Shown here one piece after another: positions 27,220 to 37,098 of a stretch of 42,232 bases of DNA; positions within the stretch are counted from its first letter, which is position 1, and each line of letters begins with the position of its first letter. The stretch covers positions 1 to 42,232 of the forward strand of contig JAFASQ010000415.1 of assembly GCA_019244395.1 (NCBI GenBank). Direction: 5' to 3'. Below the pieces are notes generated by a model, which was not told where the DNA came from, did not search any database, and saw nothing but the letters and a program-made list of their open reading frames with translations. The DNA is from Solirubrobacterales bacterium (lineage in GTDB: Bacteria; Actinomycetota; Thermoleophilia; Solirubrobacterales; Solirubrobacteraceae). The translations under genes and the position numbers were made by a program.

Positions 27220-28290
27220 GTGGGGGTCCTTGCTCTCATCGGCACGCGCAAGGGTCTCTTCGTGCTCAGAGCGGCCGACGGGCGCGACAGGTGGCAGATA
27301 GAGGGGCCCTTGCTCGATACCTGGGGCGTTTACCACGCGGTCGTCGACGAGCGCGACGGGACCTGGTACGCGGCGGCCAACCACACCACTTATGGCCCAA
27401 CCGTTCAGCGCTCATCGGACGGCGGCCAGACGTGGAGGCGCTCGCGGCAGATCGGCCTCCCCGAGGAGTCTGGACTGGTCCTGAACGCGACCTGGCACAT
27501 CGAGCCGGGGCTCCCGGAGGACCCCGAGACGCTGTATCTAGGTGGTGATCCCGGCGTGTTGTTCCGCTCGCACGACCGCGGCGAGAGCTGGCAAGTGAAT
27601 CGGGCCATCCTCGATCACCCCACGCGGGCCGACGTTTGGATCCCGGGCGCAGGAGGGTTGTGCTGTCATTCGATTCAGATCGACCCACGCGATCCTGGGC
27701 GTATTTACGTCGGGATCACCTCAGCTGGGACCTTTCGTTCGGATGACGCTGGCGAGACTTGGGTTCCGCGGAACAAGAACATCGTGGCGGACTTCCGCCC
27801 GGATCCCTATGCGGAGGTCGGGCAGTGTCCTCACAAGCTGCTGCTCCACTGCACGCAGCCTGACCGACTGTGGCAGCAGAATCACTGCGGTGTCTACCGC
27901 TCGGATGACCGCGCCGACTCGTGGCTCCGGCTCGACGGGAACGGGCTGCCGAGCCCGTTTGGTTGGGCGCTCATGCTCGATCCGGATGATCCAGACACGG
28001 CGTTCGTGATCCCGGCCAGAAGCATGGAGTACCACTACGGTCCCGGTGGACGGCTCGCCGTCTATCGGACGACCGACGCGGGGGCGACGTGGGAGTCCGT
28101 TTCAAACGGCCTCCCGGATCAGTCGTGGACGGTAGTTCTCCGGGAAGCCTCGGCGTTCGACGATGAGTCCGTCTACTTCGGGACACAGAGCGGCTCGTTC
28201 TTCGTCCTTGCGGACGGCGATACCTGGCTCGAGGCAGCCCGGCATCTCCCAACGATCTTGTCCGTGGAGGTCACGTCGTGGTCCGCATAG
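27220..28290 (+). CDS. BNR/sialidase-like (VPS10/YCF48-type) beta-propeller protein
   Basis: LIGTRKGLFVLRAADGRDRW; Asp-box-like SSDGGQTW, SHDRGESW, SDDAGETW, TTDAGATW. Confidence 0.85.
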   Translation: MGVLALIGTRKGLFVLRAADGRDRWQIEGPLLDTWGVYHAVVDERDGTWYAAANHTTYGPTVQRSSDGGQTWRRSRQIGLPEESGLVLNATWHIEPGLPEDPETLYLGGDPGVLFRSHDRGESWQVNRAILDHPTRADVWIPGAGGLCCHSIQIDPRDPGRIYVGITSAGTFRSDDAGETWVPRNKNIVADFRPDPYAEVGQCPHKLLLHCTQPDRLWQQNHCGVYRSDDRADSWLRLDGNGLPSPFGWALMLDPDDPDTAFVIPARSMEYHYGPGGRLAVYRTTDAGATWESVSNGLPDQSWTVVLREASAFDDESVYFGTQSGSFFVLADGDTWLEAARHLPTILSVEVTSWSA

Positions 28291-28535
28291 TAGTCCCGAG
28301 CGTGCTCGCCTCCGAGGCGGAGGGGAAACAGAGCTTCGACGTTGAAGCGGAAACCCTTGGCGACGCGCTGCGCGCGCTCCCGGTCGCAGATCTCCTCTTC
28401 AACGAGCGCGGCGAGTTACGACACCACGTCAACGTATACGTGGATGGAGAGGACCATCGCGAACGAGGGGGCCTGGTGTCGCCACTCGAGGACGCTCACG
28501 AGGTCCGCATCGTCGCTATGGTCTCCGGCGGCTGA
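28278..28535 (+). CDS. MoaD/ThiS-like ubiquitin-fold protein with C-terminal GG
   Basis: MVRIVVPSVLASEAEGKQSFDVEAETLGDALRALPVADLLFNERGELRHHVNVYVDGEDHRERGGLVSPLEDAHEVRIVAMVSGG*; 13-nt overlap with upstream gene. Confidence 0.85.
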   Translation: MVRIVVPSVLASEAEGKQSFDVEAETLGDALRALPVADLLFNERGELRHHVNVYVDGEDHRERGGLVSPLEDAHEVRIVAMVSGG

Positions 28536-28576
28536 AAGAGCTCAGCCTGCGCCCCCAGGGTTATGCTGGCGGCGGG

Positions 28577-31330
28577 ATGGCTCTTTCCGCGGGACCGGAG
28601 AAGAGTGCGGCACTGCCTGGCCGCGGCGACGAGTGTGCGCGACTCGATCAGCTGCTTGCTGAGGCGCGTCTGGGGCAAAGCGCGGTCCTCGTGGTGCGGG
28701 GCGATCCGGGCATCGGCAAGTCCGCACTCCTCGATTACACGGCCGCCCACGCAGACGGCTGCCGGATTGCTCGCGCCGCGGGCGTGGAGTGGGAGATGGA
28801 GCTCCCCTTCGCAGGTCTGCATCAGCTGTGCGTGGGGCTGCTGGACGGCCTCGAGCAACTGCCGTTGCCGCAGCAGGACGCGCTCGCAGGAGCCTTCGGT
28901 CTCAGTCCCGGTTCGGAACCCGATCGGTTCCTCGTCGGACTGGCCGTGCTCAGCTTGTTGTCTCACACGGCGGAGGACCGACCGCTCGTTTGCCTCGTCG
29001 ATGACGTGCAGTGGCTTGATCGGTCCTCAGCGCAGGTCCTCGCGTTCGTCGCCCGGCGCCTGAAGGCGGAGTCCGTCCTGCTCGTCTTCGCAGTGCGCGA
29101 TGCTGGAGAGCTTGAGGAGCTCACTGGACTGCCCGAGCTGAGGCTCGGGGCGTTGCCGGTCGCGGCTGCCCGAGAGCTGCTTGCGTCCGTCCTGACGGCA
29201 CCTCTGGACGAGCGTGTCCGCGATCGGATCCTCGCCGAGACGCGTGGCAATCCGCTTGCGCTGCTTGAGCTGCCACAGGCATGGTCGCCTGAGACGCTGG
29301 CTGGCGGGTTCGGACTTCCTGGCAATCGATCGCTCTCAGGACGGATTGAGGCGAGCTTCGGACGGCGCGTACAGCTGCTCCCCGTAGAAACTCAGCGGCT
29401 GTTGCTGGTGGCCGCTGCCGACCCAACTGGCGAACCCGCGCTGCTGATGCGTGCCGCGAACTCGTTAGATATCCCGATGGAGGAACTGGCTCCCGCGGAG
29501 GCGGCTGGGCTGCTTGAACTCGGCGTCCAGGTTGCGTTTCGCCACTCGCTGCTTCGCTCGGCGATCTACCGTGGCGCCACGACGGAGATGCGTCGAGTGG
29601 CGCACCGAGCGCTGGCCGCCGCCACCGACCCCGAGCTCGACCCTGATCGCCACGCCTGGCATCGAGCTCACGCGACCGCCGGCGCCGACGAGGAGGTTGC
29701 AGCCGAGCTGGAGCGATCAGCCGACCGTGCTCGCGCGCGAGGTGGTCTGGCAGCAGCCGCCGCTTTCCTGGAACGGGCCGCAGCACTGACCGCTGACCCG
29801 GGTCGCCGGGCACGGCGGACGCTCGAGGCTGCCGCGAGCAAACAACTGGCCGGCGCGTCTCAGGCGGCTTTGACGCTACTCGCTGCGGCGGCCGCTGGCC
29901 CGCTGAATGACGTCGATAATGCCAGGCTGCAGCGCCTTCGCGGACAGATTCTCCTAGACCTGAGGCGCGCCGCCGAGGCGGAGCCGCTGCTGCTGGAGGC
30001 GGCCAGGCTCCTCGAACCGATTGACCCAGGCCTGGCGCGGGATACGCATTTGGAGGCGCATCGAGCCGGAAGTGTCGCGGGCCGCCTCGGCCGCGGCATG
30101 CTCGAGGCCGCCAGAGCGGCACGTAGCGCACCACCGAGGCCCGGACCCCCCCAGCCCAACGACCTGCTGCTCGACGGGCTGGCCATTCGTTTCACCGACG
30201 GTTATGCCGCCAGCGCGCAGGCCCTAAAAGTGGCCGTTCGCGCCGTCCGCGAAGCTGGCGATAACCCGGGGCAAAGCGTCCGGTGGCCGTGGTTGGGGCG
30301 GCGAGTGGCGCCGGACCTGTTCGACGATGAGGCGTGGAATTTCTTCGCGACTCTTGGCGTCAAACTCGCCCGCGAGCACGGGGCACTCGCGGTGCTTCCA
30401 CTCGCACTGAACTATCTCGCGCGCGATCTGTGCTTCGAGGGCGATTTGGACGGCGCGGCCAAGCTGGTGGATGAGGCCGACACCATCGCTGCCGCTACGG
30501 GTACCGAGCCGCTCGTGTTGGGCAGTCTGTCGCTGGCCGGCGTTCGTGGTAATGAGACGGAAGCCCTGAGCCTGTTCGAAGCCGCCGAGGAGGCTGCGAT
30601 CTCGCGCGGTGAGGGCGTTGTCGTGACCTTCTCCGAGCACTCGCGCGCGGTGCTATACAACGGACTCAGCCGCTACGAAGCCGCCCTCGGTCCAGCGCAG
30701 ACCGCAAGCGGCTTGGATGAGCTCATGGTCTCGGCTCAGGCCTTGCCGGAGCTTGTAGAGGCCGCGACCCGCTGCGGCAGCCTCCAGGTGGCGAACGACG
30801 CCATTGAGCGCCTCGTTGAAAGAACGTCGGCGGTGGGCACCGAGTGGGCGCGCGGCATCGAGGCGCGGTCACGAGCGCTGTTAAGCGAGGGCTCGGTCGC
30901 CGATCGGCTGTACTGCGGGGCGATCGATCACCTAAAGCGCTGCCGTCTGGCCCTCGAACTCGCGCGGGCCCACCTTCTATACGGCGAATGGCTGCGGCGC
31001 AATAGGCGTCGCACCGATGCCCGGGACGAACTGCGCCGCGCGCAGGACATGTTTACCTCAATGGGAGCTGAGGCGTTCGCGGGCCGCGCGGCTCGGGAAC
31101 TATTGGCGACTGGCGAGGCAGCCCGAAAGCGCTCAGTCGAGACCCGGGATGAGCTCACCGCACAGGAGTCGCAGATCGCCCAGTTTGCCCGGGATGGCCT
31201 GTCCAATGCCGAGATCGGTGCCCGACTCTTCATCAGTCCTCGGACGGTTGAGTACCACCTTCGGAAGGTGTTCGCCAAGTTGGGCATCACCAGTCGAGAG
31301 CACCTGGATCGCGTGCTGCCGCCCGAGTGA
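28577..31330 (+). CDS. LuxR-family regulator with N-terminal AAA/STAND ATPase (LAL type)
   Basis: Walker A VVRGDPGIGKSALLDY; Walker B LVCLVDDVQWLD; C-terminal HTH ELTAQESQIAQFARDGLSNAEIGARLFISPRTVEYHLRKVFAKLGI. Confidence 0.92.
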   Translation: MALSAGPEKSAALPGRGDECARLDQLLAEARLGQSAVLVVRGDPGIGKSALLDYTAAHADGCRIARAAGVEWEMELPFAGLHQLCVGLLDGLEQLPLPQQDALAGAFGLSPGSEPDRFLVGLAVLSLLSHTAEDRPLVCLVDDVQWLDRSSAQVLAFVARRLKAESVLLVFAVRDAGELEELTGLPELRLGALPVAAARELLASVLTAPLDERVRDRILAETRGNPLALLELPQAWSPETLAGGFGLPGNRSLSGRIEASFGRRVQLLPVETQRLLLVAAADPTGEPALLMRAANSLDIPMEELAPAEAAGLLELGVQVAFRHSLLRSAIYRGATTEMRRVAHRALAAATDPELDPDRHAWHRAHATAGADEEVAAELERSADRARARGGLAAAAAFLERAAALTADPGRRARRTLEAAASKQLAGASQAALTLLAAAAAGPLNDVDNARLQRLRGQILLDLRRAAEAEPLLLEAARLLEPIDPGLARDTHLEAHRAGSVAGRLGRGMLEAARAARSAPPRPGPPQPNDLLLDGLAIRFTDGYAASAQALKVAVRAVREAGDNPGQSVRWPWLGRRVAPDLFDDEAWNFFATLGVKLAREHGALAVLPLALNYLARDLCFEGDLDGAAKLVDEADTIAAATGTEPLVLGSLSLAGVRGNETEALSLFEAAEEAAISRGEGVVVTFSEHSRAVLYNGLSRYEAALGPAQTASGLDELMVSAQALPELVEAATRCGSLQVANDAIERLVERTSAVGTEWARGIEARSRALLSEGSVADRLYCGAIDHLKRCRLALELARAHLLYGEWLRRNRRRTDARDELRRAQDMFTSMGAEAFAGRAARELLATGEAARKRSVETRDELTAQESQIAQFARDGLSNAEIGARLFISPRTVEYHLRKVFAKLGITSREHLDRVLPPE

Positions 31331-31493
31331 GACCCCAGCCCGCTGAGGGATCCCCGCAACTCCCTCACTGCGAGAACTGGTGCGCCCCTGACGCGAACGG
31401 CGCGGTCCCAACCGACACTGTAAGCGTCTCTCGGAATGGCTGGCGCGACACACCCCACGCGCGCCACCGGGTCAGCAATCGGAGGAGGCCGTA

Positions 31494-34274
31494 ATGATCG
31501 GTCCACGTTCTGCCGGCGAAGCGTCACACCCGGCGCGCAATTCGTGGTCGCTATGCGGACGAAGCGCCGAGCGGCGACTTCTCGACCATCTGCTTGAGGC
31601 GGTGCGCACGGGCGAGAGCCGGACGCTGGTGATCGTCGGCGAGCCAGGGATCGGGAAGACGGCTTTGCTTGAGCACACGGTCGCCATTTCGCCGGATTTT
31701 CGGATCGTGCAGACCGTCGGGGTGGAGTCGGAGATGGAGCTGGCGTATGCGAGTCTGCATCAGTTGTGCGCGCCCCTGCTTGACCGGGTCGAGAGGTTGC
31801 CGGCTCCGCAGCATCACGCGCTCGAGATCGTATTCGGCTTGAGCGCCGGCGCTGCCCCGGATCGGTTCCTGGTCGGGTTAGCGGTGTTGAGCTTGCTCTC
31901 TGGGGCGGCTGACGAGTGTCCCCTCATTTGTCTGGTGGATGACGCGCAGTGGCTCGATGCCGCATCGTCGCAGACGCTCGGTTTCGTAGCCCGCCGGCTG
32001 GGTGCCGAGTCCGTCGGGGTCTTCTTCGGCACGCGCGAGGTCGGACCGGACCTGATCGGGTTGCCGGATCTCCACGTGGCTGGCCTGTCCAACCGCGATG
32101 CGCGTGCCTTGCTCGACTCGGCCATGCGCGGTCGGTTGGATGAGCGGATCAAGGACCGGATCGTCGCGGAAACCGACGGGAACCCGCTTGCCCTGCTCGA
32201 GCTTCACCGAAGCCTCACTCCTGCGCAACTCGCGGGCGGCTTTGGTGAGCCTTATGCAGGCGCCCTGGCGAGCCGGGTCGAAGAGAGCTTCGGTCGCCGC
32301 CTGGCGGCGCTCCCCGCGGAGACGCGATGGCTATTACTCGTCGCAGCCGCCGAGCCACTGGGCGAGCCACTTCTCCTGTGGCGCGCCGCCGAGCGCCTCG
32401 GGCTGCCACCCAGCGCGGCGGACGCCGCAGAGCACTCCGGCCTTCTCCAAATCGGCTCAGGCGTCCGGTTCCGTCATCCGCTCGTCCGATCGGCGGTCTA
32501 TCGATCAGCCACGCCCGCGGAGAGGCGCAGAGCGCACAACGCCCTGGCACACGCCACGGATGCGGAGTCCGACCCCGAGCGCCGCGCCTGGCATCGCGCT
32601 CGCGGCGCGGCCGCGTCCGACGAAAGCATCGCCACGGAACTCGAACGGTCGGCGGGAAGCGCGGCCGCGCGCGGAGGACGGGCGGCCGCTGCGGCATTCC
32701 TCAGACAGGCGGCGGCCCTCTCCCCGGAGCCTGCCGATCGAGCGCGCAGGGCACTGACGGCAGCGGAAGCAGAATGGCAGGCGGGCGACCCCGAGGCCGC
32801 AATTCAAATCCTTGTCTTCGCAGAGGCCGGGCCGCTAGAACCGCTGGCACAAGCGCGCGCCGACCTTCTGCGTGGCCGTGTGGCGTTCAGCGTTGGTGCC
32901 GACGAGGCGGCCCGTCTACTGTTCGACGCCGCGAAGCGGCTCGAACCGCTGGACATGGATCGAGCCCGTGAGACTTACCTCGATGCGCTCAGCGCCATGG
33001 TTTACATGGGCCCGAATGCGCGGTGTGACCCCATCGAGGTGGCCCGGGCCGCGCTCGCCGCCCGGCGCCCCGGCCATCCGCGGCCGACCGACCTGCTCCT
33101 CGACGGGATCGCGCTTCAGATCACCGAGGGTTATGCGACCGCAACTGCGACACTGCGCGAGGCCGTCAGAGCATTCGATAGCGACGACGTTCCCGCGGAC
33201 GTCGGGCTCGGCTGGGGCTGGCTGGCGTCGCACGTGGCGAGCTCTCTATGGGAGCACGAGCTTCAACTCACGCTTGCCCGCCGACACGTGCGGCTGGTGC
33301 GTGAGGCCGGAGCGCTGGAGGTGCTGGTCCCGACCCTGGCGCAGCTAGTCGGCATCTACCTACGCGACGGGAAACTGGGTGAGGCAGCGGCGCTCACGCG
33401 TGAGATGACGGCGGCCGGCGACGCGACGCGCAGCGGGCCTGCGGTCCATATTGCCATGGTGACGGCGGCATATGCGGGCCTGGAAGCCGAAGGGGAGCGG
33501 CTGATCGTCGAGGTCAGCCGGCACCTGACGCCCCAGTCGCGCGGCCTTGGTGTGGTCGTCGTTCAGTTCGCGAGCCTGCTCCTCTACAACGGTTTGGGCC
33601 GCTACGAGGATGCGCTGCGCCACGGAAGCGCAGCCCTTGAAGATCCCGAACCGGTCGGACGGCCCCCGTGGGCCTTCCCGGAGCTCGTGGAGGCCGCCGC
33701 GCGTGCAGGTGCGCCGGACCTCGCGGCTCGTGCCCTGCAAGCCCTCTCCGAACGGGCTGCCATCAGCGGCACCGACTGGGCTCGGGGCCTTGAGGCCCGC
33801 TCGCGCGCGCTGTTGAGCGAGGGCGTAACGGCCGAACGTCTGTATCGCGAGGCAATCGAGCGGCTCGCGAGACCTGGGAGCCGGACGGACCTTGCGCGCG
33901 CTCACCTCGTCTACGGCGAGTGGCTGCGCCGCGAGGGTCGCCGGGTCGACGCGCGGGAACAGCTGCGCATGGCCCACGACCACTTCAGGTCGATCGGGAT
34001 GGAGGCGTTCGCCGAGCGCGCTCGTCGGGAGCGGCTGGCGACGGGCGAGAAGGCGCGCAAGCGGACGGTCGAGGCGCGCGACGATCTGACGGCTCAGGAG
34101 CGGCAGATCGCCGAGTTCGCCCGCGACGGGCTGTCGAACCCCGAGATCGGTGCCCGGCTGTTCCTCAGCCCGCGCACCGTTGAGTGGCACCTGCGGAAGG
34201 TGTTCGGGAAGCTCGGGATCCGTTCTCGCCACGAACTGGCCGGGGCGTTTGCCGCCTCCGCGTCTCCGAGGTGA
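31494..34274 (+). CDS. LuxR-family regulator with N-terminal AAA/STAND ATPase (LAL type), paralogue of the upstream gene
   Basis: Walker A VIVGEPGIGKTALLEH; Walker B LICLVDDAQWLD; C-terminal HTH DLTAQERQIAEFARDGLSNPEIGARLFLSPRTVEWHLRKVFGKLGI; SD ggaggagg. Confidence 0.92.
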   Translation: MIGPRSAGEASHPARNSWSLCGRSAERRLLDHLLEAVRTGESRTLVIVGEPGIGKTALLEHTVAISPDFRIVQTVGVESEMELAYASLHQLCAPLLDRVERLPAPQHHALEIVFGLSAGAAPDRFLVGLAVLSLLSGAADECPLICLVDDAQWLDAASSQTLGFVARRLGAESVGVFFGTREVGPDLIGLPDLHVAGLSNRDARALLDSAMRGRLDERIKDRIVAETDGNPLALLELHRSLTPAQLAGGFGEPYAGALASRVEESFGRRLAALPAETRWLLLVAAAEPLGEPLLLWRAAERLGLPPSAADAAEHSGLLQIGSGVRFRHPLVRSAVYRSATPAERRRAHNALAHATDAESDPERRAWHRARGAAASDESIATELERSAGSAAARGGRAAAAAFLRQAAALSPEPADRARRALTAAEAEWQAGDPEAAIQILVFAEAGPLEPLAQARADLLRGRVAFSVGADEAARLLFDAAKRLEPLDMDRARETYLDALSAMVYMGPNARCDPIEVARAALAARRPGHPRPTDLLLDGIALQITEGYATATATLREAVRAFDSDDVPADVGLGWGWLASHVASSLWEHELQLTLARRHVRLVREAGALEVLVPTLAQLVGIYLRDGKLGEAAALTREMTAAGDATRSGPAVHIAMVTAAYAGLEAEGERLIVEVSRHLTPQSRGLGVVVVQFASLLLYNGLGRYEDALRHGSAALEDPEPVGRPPWAFPELVEAAARAGAPDLAARALQALSERAAISGTDWARGLEARSRALLSEGVTAERLYREAIERLARPGSRTDLARAHLVYGEWLRREGRRVDAREQLRMAHDHFRSIGMEAFAERARRERLATGEKARKRTVEARDDLTAQERQIAEFARDGLSNPEIGARLFLSPRTVEWHLRKVFGKLGIRSRHELAGAFAASASPR

Positions 34275-34323
34275 ATTAAACCGGAGATCAAGCGCCGTGA
34301 CGCAGCGAGAGGGTGCGCCCCGG

Positions 34324-34352
34324 CTGTCTCCTGAGATGCCGTTGGGAGACAG
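34324..34352. terminator. Hairpin CTGTCTCC...GGAGACAG downstream of the second LAL gene
   Basis: 8-bp perfect arms, 13-nt loop, 50 nt after the stop. Confidence 0.45.
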
Positions 34353-34689
34353 GTTTCCCAAGGTGGACAGCAGAGCAGCCCGCGTGGGCAGGGTAGCGAG
34401 TGCGCGGTTCGGGACGGTGTGCTCGGGACCGTCAGGTGGGCACGTCGTAGCCACCGTTGCGCATCTGGGCATCCGTTCGCTGAGTGCTGGGAAGCAAGTG
34501 GGCCGATTCGAGTTGGCTTTGAGCTTTGCGCGCACACGGCCACGTCGTGCCCGTTAGTCACTGGTCGGCTCGTGGGCTCCGGCCCTCAATGCCAATTGGC
34601 GGCCTCGAGCGCGGTAGGCCGGACGGATGAGAACCCGTTCGGCTCGCCGAGCGCCGCGCCCTGGGACGAAGACCAAACCCGGGGTGTGG

Positions 34690-34716
34690 CCAGTGACTCA
34701 CGGGCGCGACCAGTCA
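34690..34716 (+). promoter_or_regulatory. Upstream element CCAGTGACTCACGGGCGCGACCAGTCA (contains TGACT-N13-AGTCA)
   Basis: 20 of first 22 nt shared with 38260-38281; lies about 50 bp upstream of the hydrolase start 34767. Confidence 0.4.
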
Positions 34717-34766
34717 ATCGACGCGGCAGGCTTGGTGCCAATACCAATCGACCGACGGAGGTCATC

Positions 34767-35618
34767 GTGAGCAAAGACGGCGGCGACACAGAACACGGCC
34801 AGACCCCGCTGATCTTCATACATGGGGCATGGCTCTCGGCGCGAAGCTGGGAGAACTACATCGAGTACTTCGGCAAGTGCGGCTTCGCAGTGTCCGCGCC
34901 CGAGTGGCCGCGCAAGCAAGGCGATGTCGGGACGATCCGCGAGACCGCCGACGCGTCGGCAGGGCTCGGGGTGCAGGAGATCGTCGATCATTACGAGCAG
35001 CTGATCCGCGAGCTCGATCAGCCACCGGTACTGATCGGGCATTCATACGGCGCGCTGTTCGTCGAGCTGCTGCTCGACCGCGGTCTCGGACGGGCCGGGG
35101 TGGCGATGAGCCCCGCACCGCCCAAAGGGATCCTCGCGCTGCCATTCTCGACGCTGAAGTCGGCCTCGCCCGTGCTCGCGCACCCGTCGAGATGGCATGG
35201 CGTCGTGACCCTGACGCCCGAGGAGTTCACCTATGCGTTCGTGAACACCTTCTCGGAGGAGGACGCGGCCGCCGCCTACGAGCGTTACGCGGTCCCCGAG
35301 ACCGGCCAGATCTTCTACGAGGGCGGGTTCGCGAACTTCCACCTGCACCCGCCGACCGAGGTGCACTTCAGGAACGAGGACCGCGCGCCGCTGCTGCTCG
35401 TCGGCGCGGCCGAGGACCATACCGTGCCGGCGTCGTTGACCAAGGCGCAGTACAAGCGCTACGAGCGCTCGTCGGCCACGACCGACTACCTTGAGTTCGA
35501 GGGTCGGCCGCACCTGCACATGGTCGCTGCCGACTGGCACGAGGTCGCCGCCGCGATCGAAAGCTGGCTGGACGGTGTCGTGGACGCGCCGGTCGCCGCG
35601 ACGCAGCAGGCGTCGTAG
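34767..35618 (+). CDS. Alpha/beta hydrolase
   Basis: TPLIFIHGAWLSARSWENYIEYF; PPVLIGHSYGALFVELLLDRG; VGAAEDHTVPASL; PHLHMVA; GTG start with SD ggagg. Confidence 0.88.
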   Translation: MSKDGGDTEHGQTPLIFIHGAWLSARSWENYIEYFGKCGFAVSAPEWPRKQGDVGTIRETADASAGLGVQEIVDHYEQLIRELDQPPVLIGHSYGALFVELLLDRGLGRAGVAMSPAPPKGILALPFSTLKSASPVLAHPSRWHGVVTLTPEEFTYAFVNTFSEEDAAAAYERYAVPETGQIFYEGGFANFHLHPPTEVHFRNEDRAPLLLVGAAEDHTVPASLTKAQYKRYERSSATTDYLEFEGRPHLHMVAADWHEVAAAIESWLDGVVDAPVAATQQAS

Positions 35619-35762
35619 GGCCAACGTTGATGACCCTCGAGTTGACCGAAAGGGTCGCGGTCGTCGCCGGACGCAAACAACTGCACTGCGGTGGCTGGCG
35701 CCCCGAGCTGTCGGTCGACCCGAGACGCCGGTGCGGATTTCAATCTTCCAAAGGAAGTCGTC

Positions 35763-36839
35763 GTGACCGATGACAGGAGCGAGACGAGAGGCGGCCGGAT
35801 CCGGCTGATCCTCAGCTGCGGAGCGGTAGTCGTTCGCCTGCCGCCGACCTTCTTCGCGATTGCGTTCGGCCTGGCTGGTCTGGCGCTCGTATGGCGGCTG
35901 ATGGCCTCGACGTATGGCTCGCCCGCAGCGCTAGCGGACGCACTGTTCCTCACAGCTGGGCTTGTATGGGCGCTGCTCATGGCAGGATCGCTGACGCGGG
36001 CGGTGAGGATGCCGCGAGAGATTCTGGGCGAGCTGCGCGATCCGGTCCTGTCGCCGTTCTGGGCACTTCCCAGCGTCATCGGAATGCTGCTTTCTGTCGG
36101 GCTCCAGCCGCATGCGCCGGGCGCCGGAAAGGTCGTGTTCGTCATCTTCCTGATCGCGACGGTCCTCGTCGGTGGCTGGGTGACAGGCCAGTGGATTGCC
36201 GATCCGCTCGACCAAGCCAAGCTCCACGTTGGCTATCTACTCCCGACGGTCGCCGGTGGGCTCGTGGGCGCTCAGTGTGCAGCGAGCTTTGGGCTGCGCG
36301 GGATCGGGTGGCTGAGCTTCGGGATCGGGATCGTCTGCTGGCTGCTGCTTGGGTCCCTGATTCTGAACCGGCTGTTCTTCGTCGAGATGCTGCCAGGGGC
36401 GCTCGTGCCGACGCTGGCGATCGAGCTTGCGCCACCGGCCATTGCCGGCAGCGCGTATTTCGCACTGCACGGCTCGGCTGCGGGGCCGGTCGCCTACGCG
36501 TTCGCCGGCTATGCCGCGCTGATGGTGCTGGTTCAGGTCCGGCTCCTTCCGTCCTATGCACGCCTCCGGTTTTCGCCCGGGTTCTGGTCGTTCACGTTCG
36601 CTTGGTGCGCGGTCGTCGGCTTGACACTTCGGTGGCTCCGGATCGAGCACCCGCCAGGCGAGGCCGTGTGCGCGGCCCTCGCGGCCGGGGGGCGTCAGCC
36701 TGCTCGTCGCTGCCGTCGCCGCCCGTTCAGCCCTCGCGATTTGGCGTGGCTTTGCACCCCGTTCCAGCGCGACAGCGTTCCCGTCGCAGGCGCCACCACT
36801 CTCAGCCGCGCAGGTCAACTATCGCTCGGTGGACAGTGA
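35763..36839 (+). CDS. TDT/SLAC1 (TehA-like) membrane transporter, C-terminal end probably frameshifted
   Basis: About 9-10 hydrophobic helices; ILGELRDPVLSPFWALPSVIGMLLSVGLQPHAPGAGKVVFVIFLIATVLVGGWVTGQWI; GTG start with SD aaaggaag. Confidence 0.7.
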   Translation: MTDDRSETRGGRIRLILSCGAVVVRLPPTFFAIAFGLAGLALVWRLMASTYGSPAALADALFLTAGLVWALLMAGSLTRAVRMPREILGELRDPVLSPFWALPSVIGMLLSVGLQPHAPGAGKVVFVIFLIATVLVGGWVTGQWIADPLDQAKLHVGYLLPTVAGGLVGAQCAASFGLRGIGWLSFGIGIVCWLLLGSLILNRLFFVEMLPGALVPTLAIELAPPAIAGSAYFALHGSAAGPVAYAFAGYAALMVLVQVRLLPSYARLRFSPGFWSFTFAWCAVVGLTLRWLRIEHPPGEAVCAALAAGGRQPARRCRRRPFSPRDLAWLCTPFQRDSVPVAGATTLSRAGQLSLGGQ

Positions 36840-37022
36840 GGCGCCGAGCGCGAGCGAATCACCGCGCGCCCATCCGGTCGCCTCGCGGACCGAGGTCCCC
36901 GGAGCCGGACTCCGATCAGCGTCGTGTCGATTGCGTACCGCTCCTCACGCAGTCCCGACCCGTTGATCACCCACAACCAGAGGTGATCGGTCTCCCGCCC
37001 CCGGGCGTCACCGGCGCAAACC

Positions 37023-37034
37023 ACTCACGGTCGC
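37023..37034 (+). promoter_or_regulatory. Possible third, weaker copy of the upstream element: ACTCACGGTCGC
   Basis: Partial match to ACTCACGGGCGC, 65 bp upstream of 37099. Confidence 0.2.
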
Positions 37035-37098
37035 AGAGCGCTGAAGCAGGCACCAACACACGAGACGGCCGTCCACCGCATACAACAGGAGGCACAGC

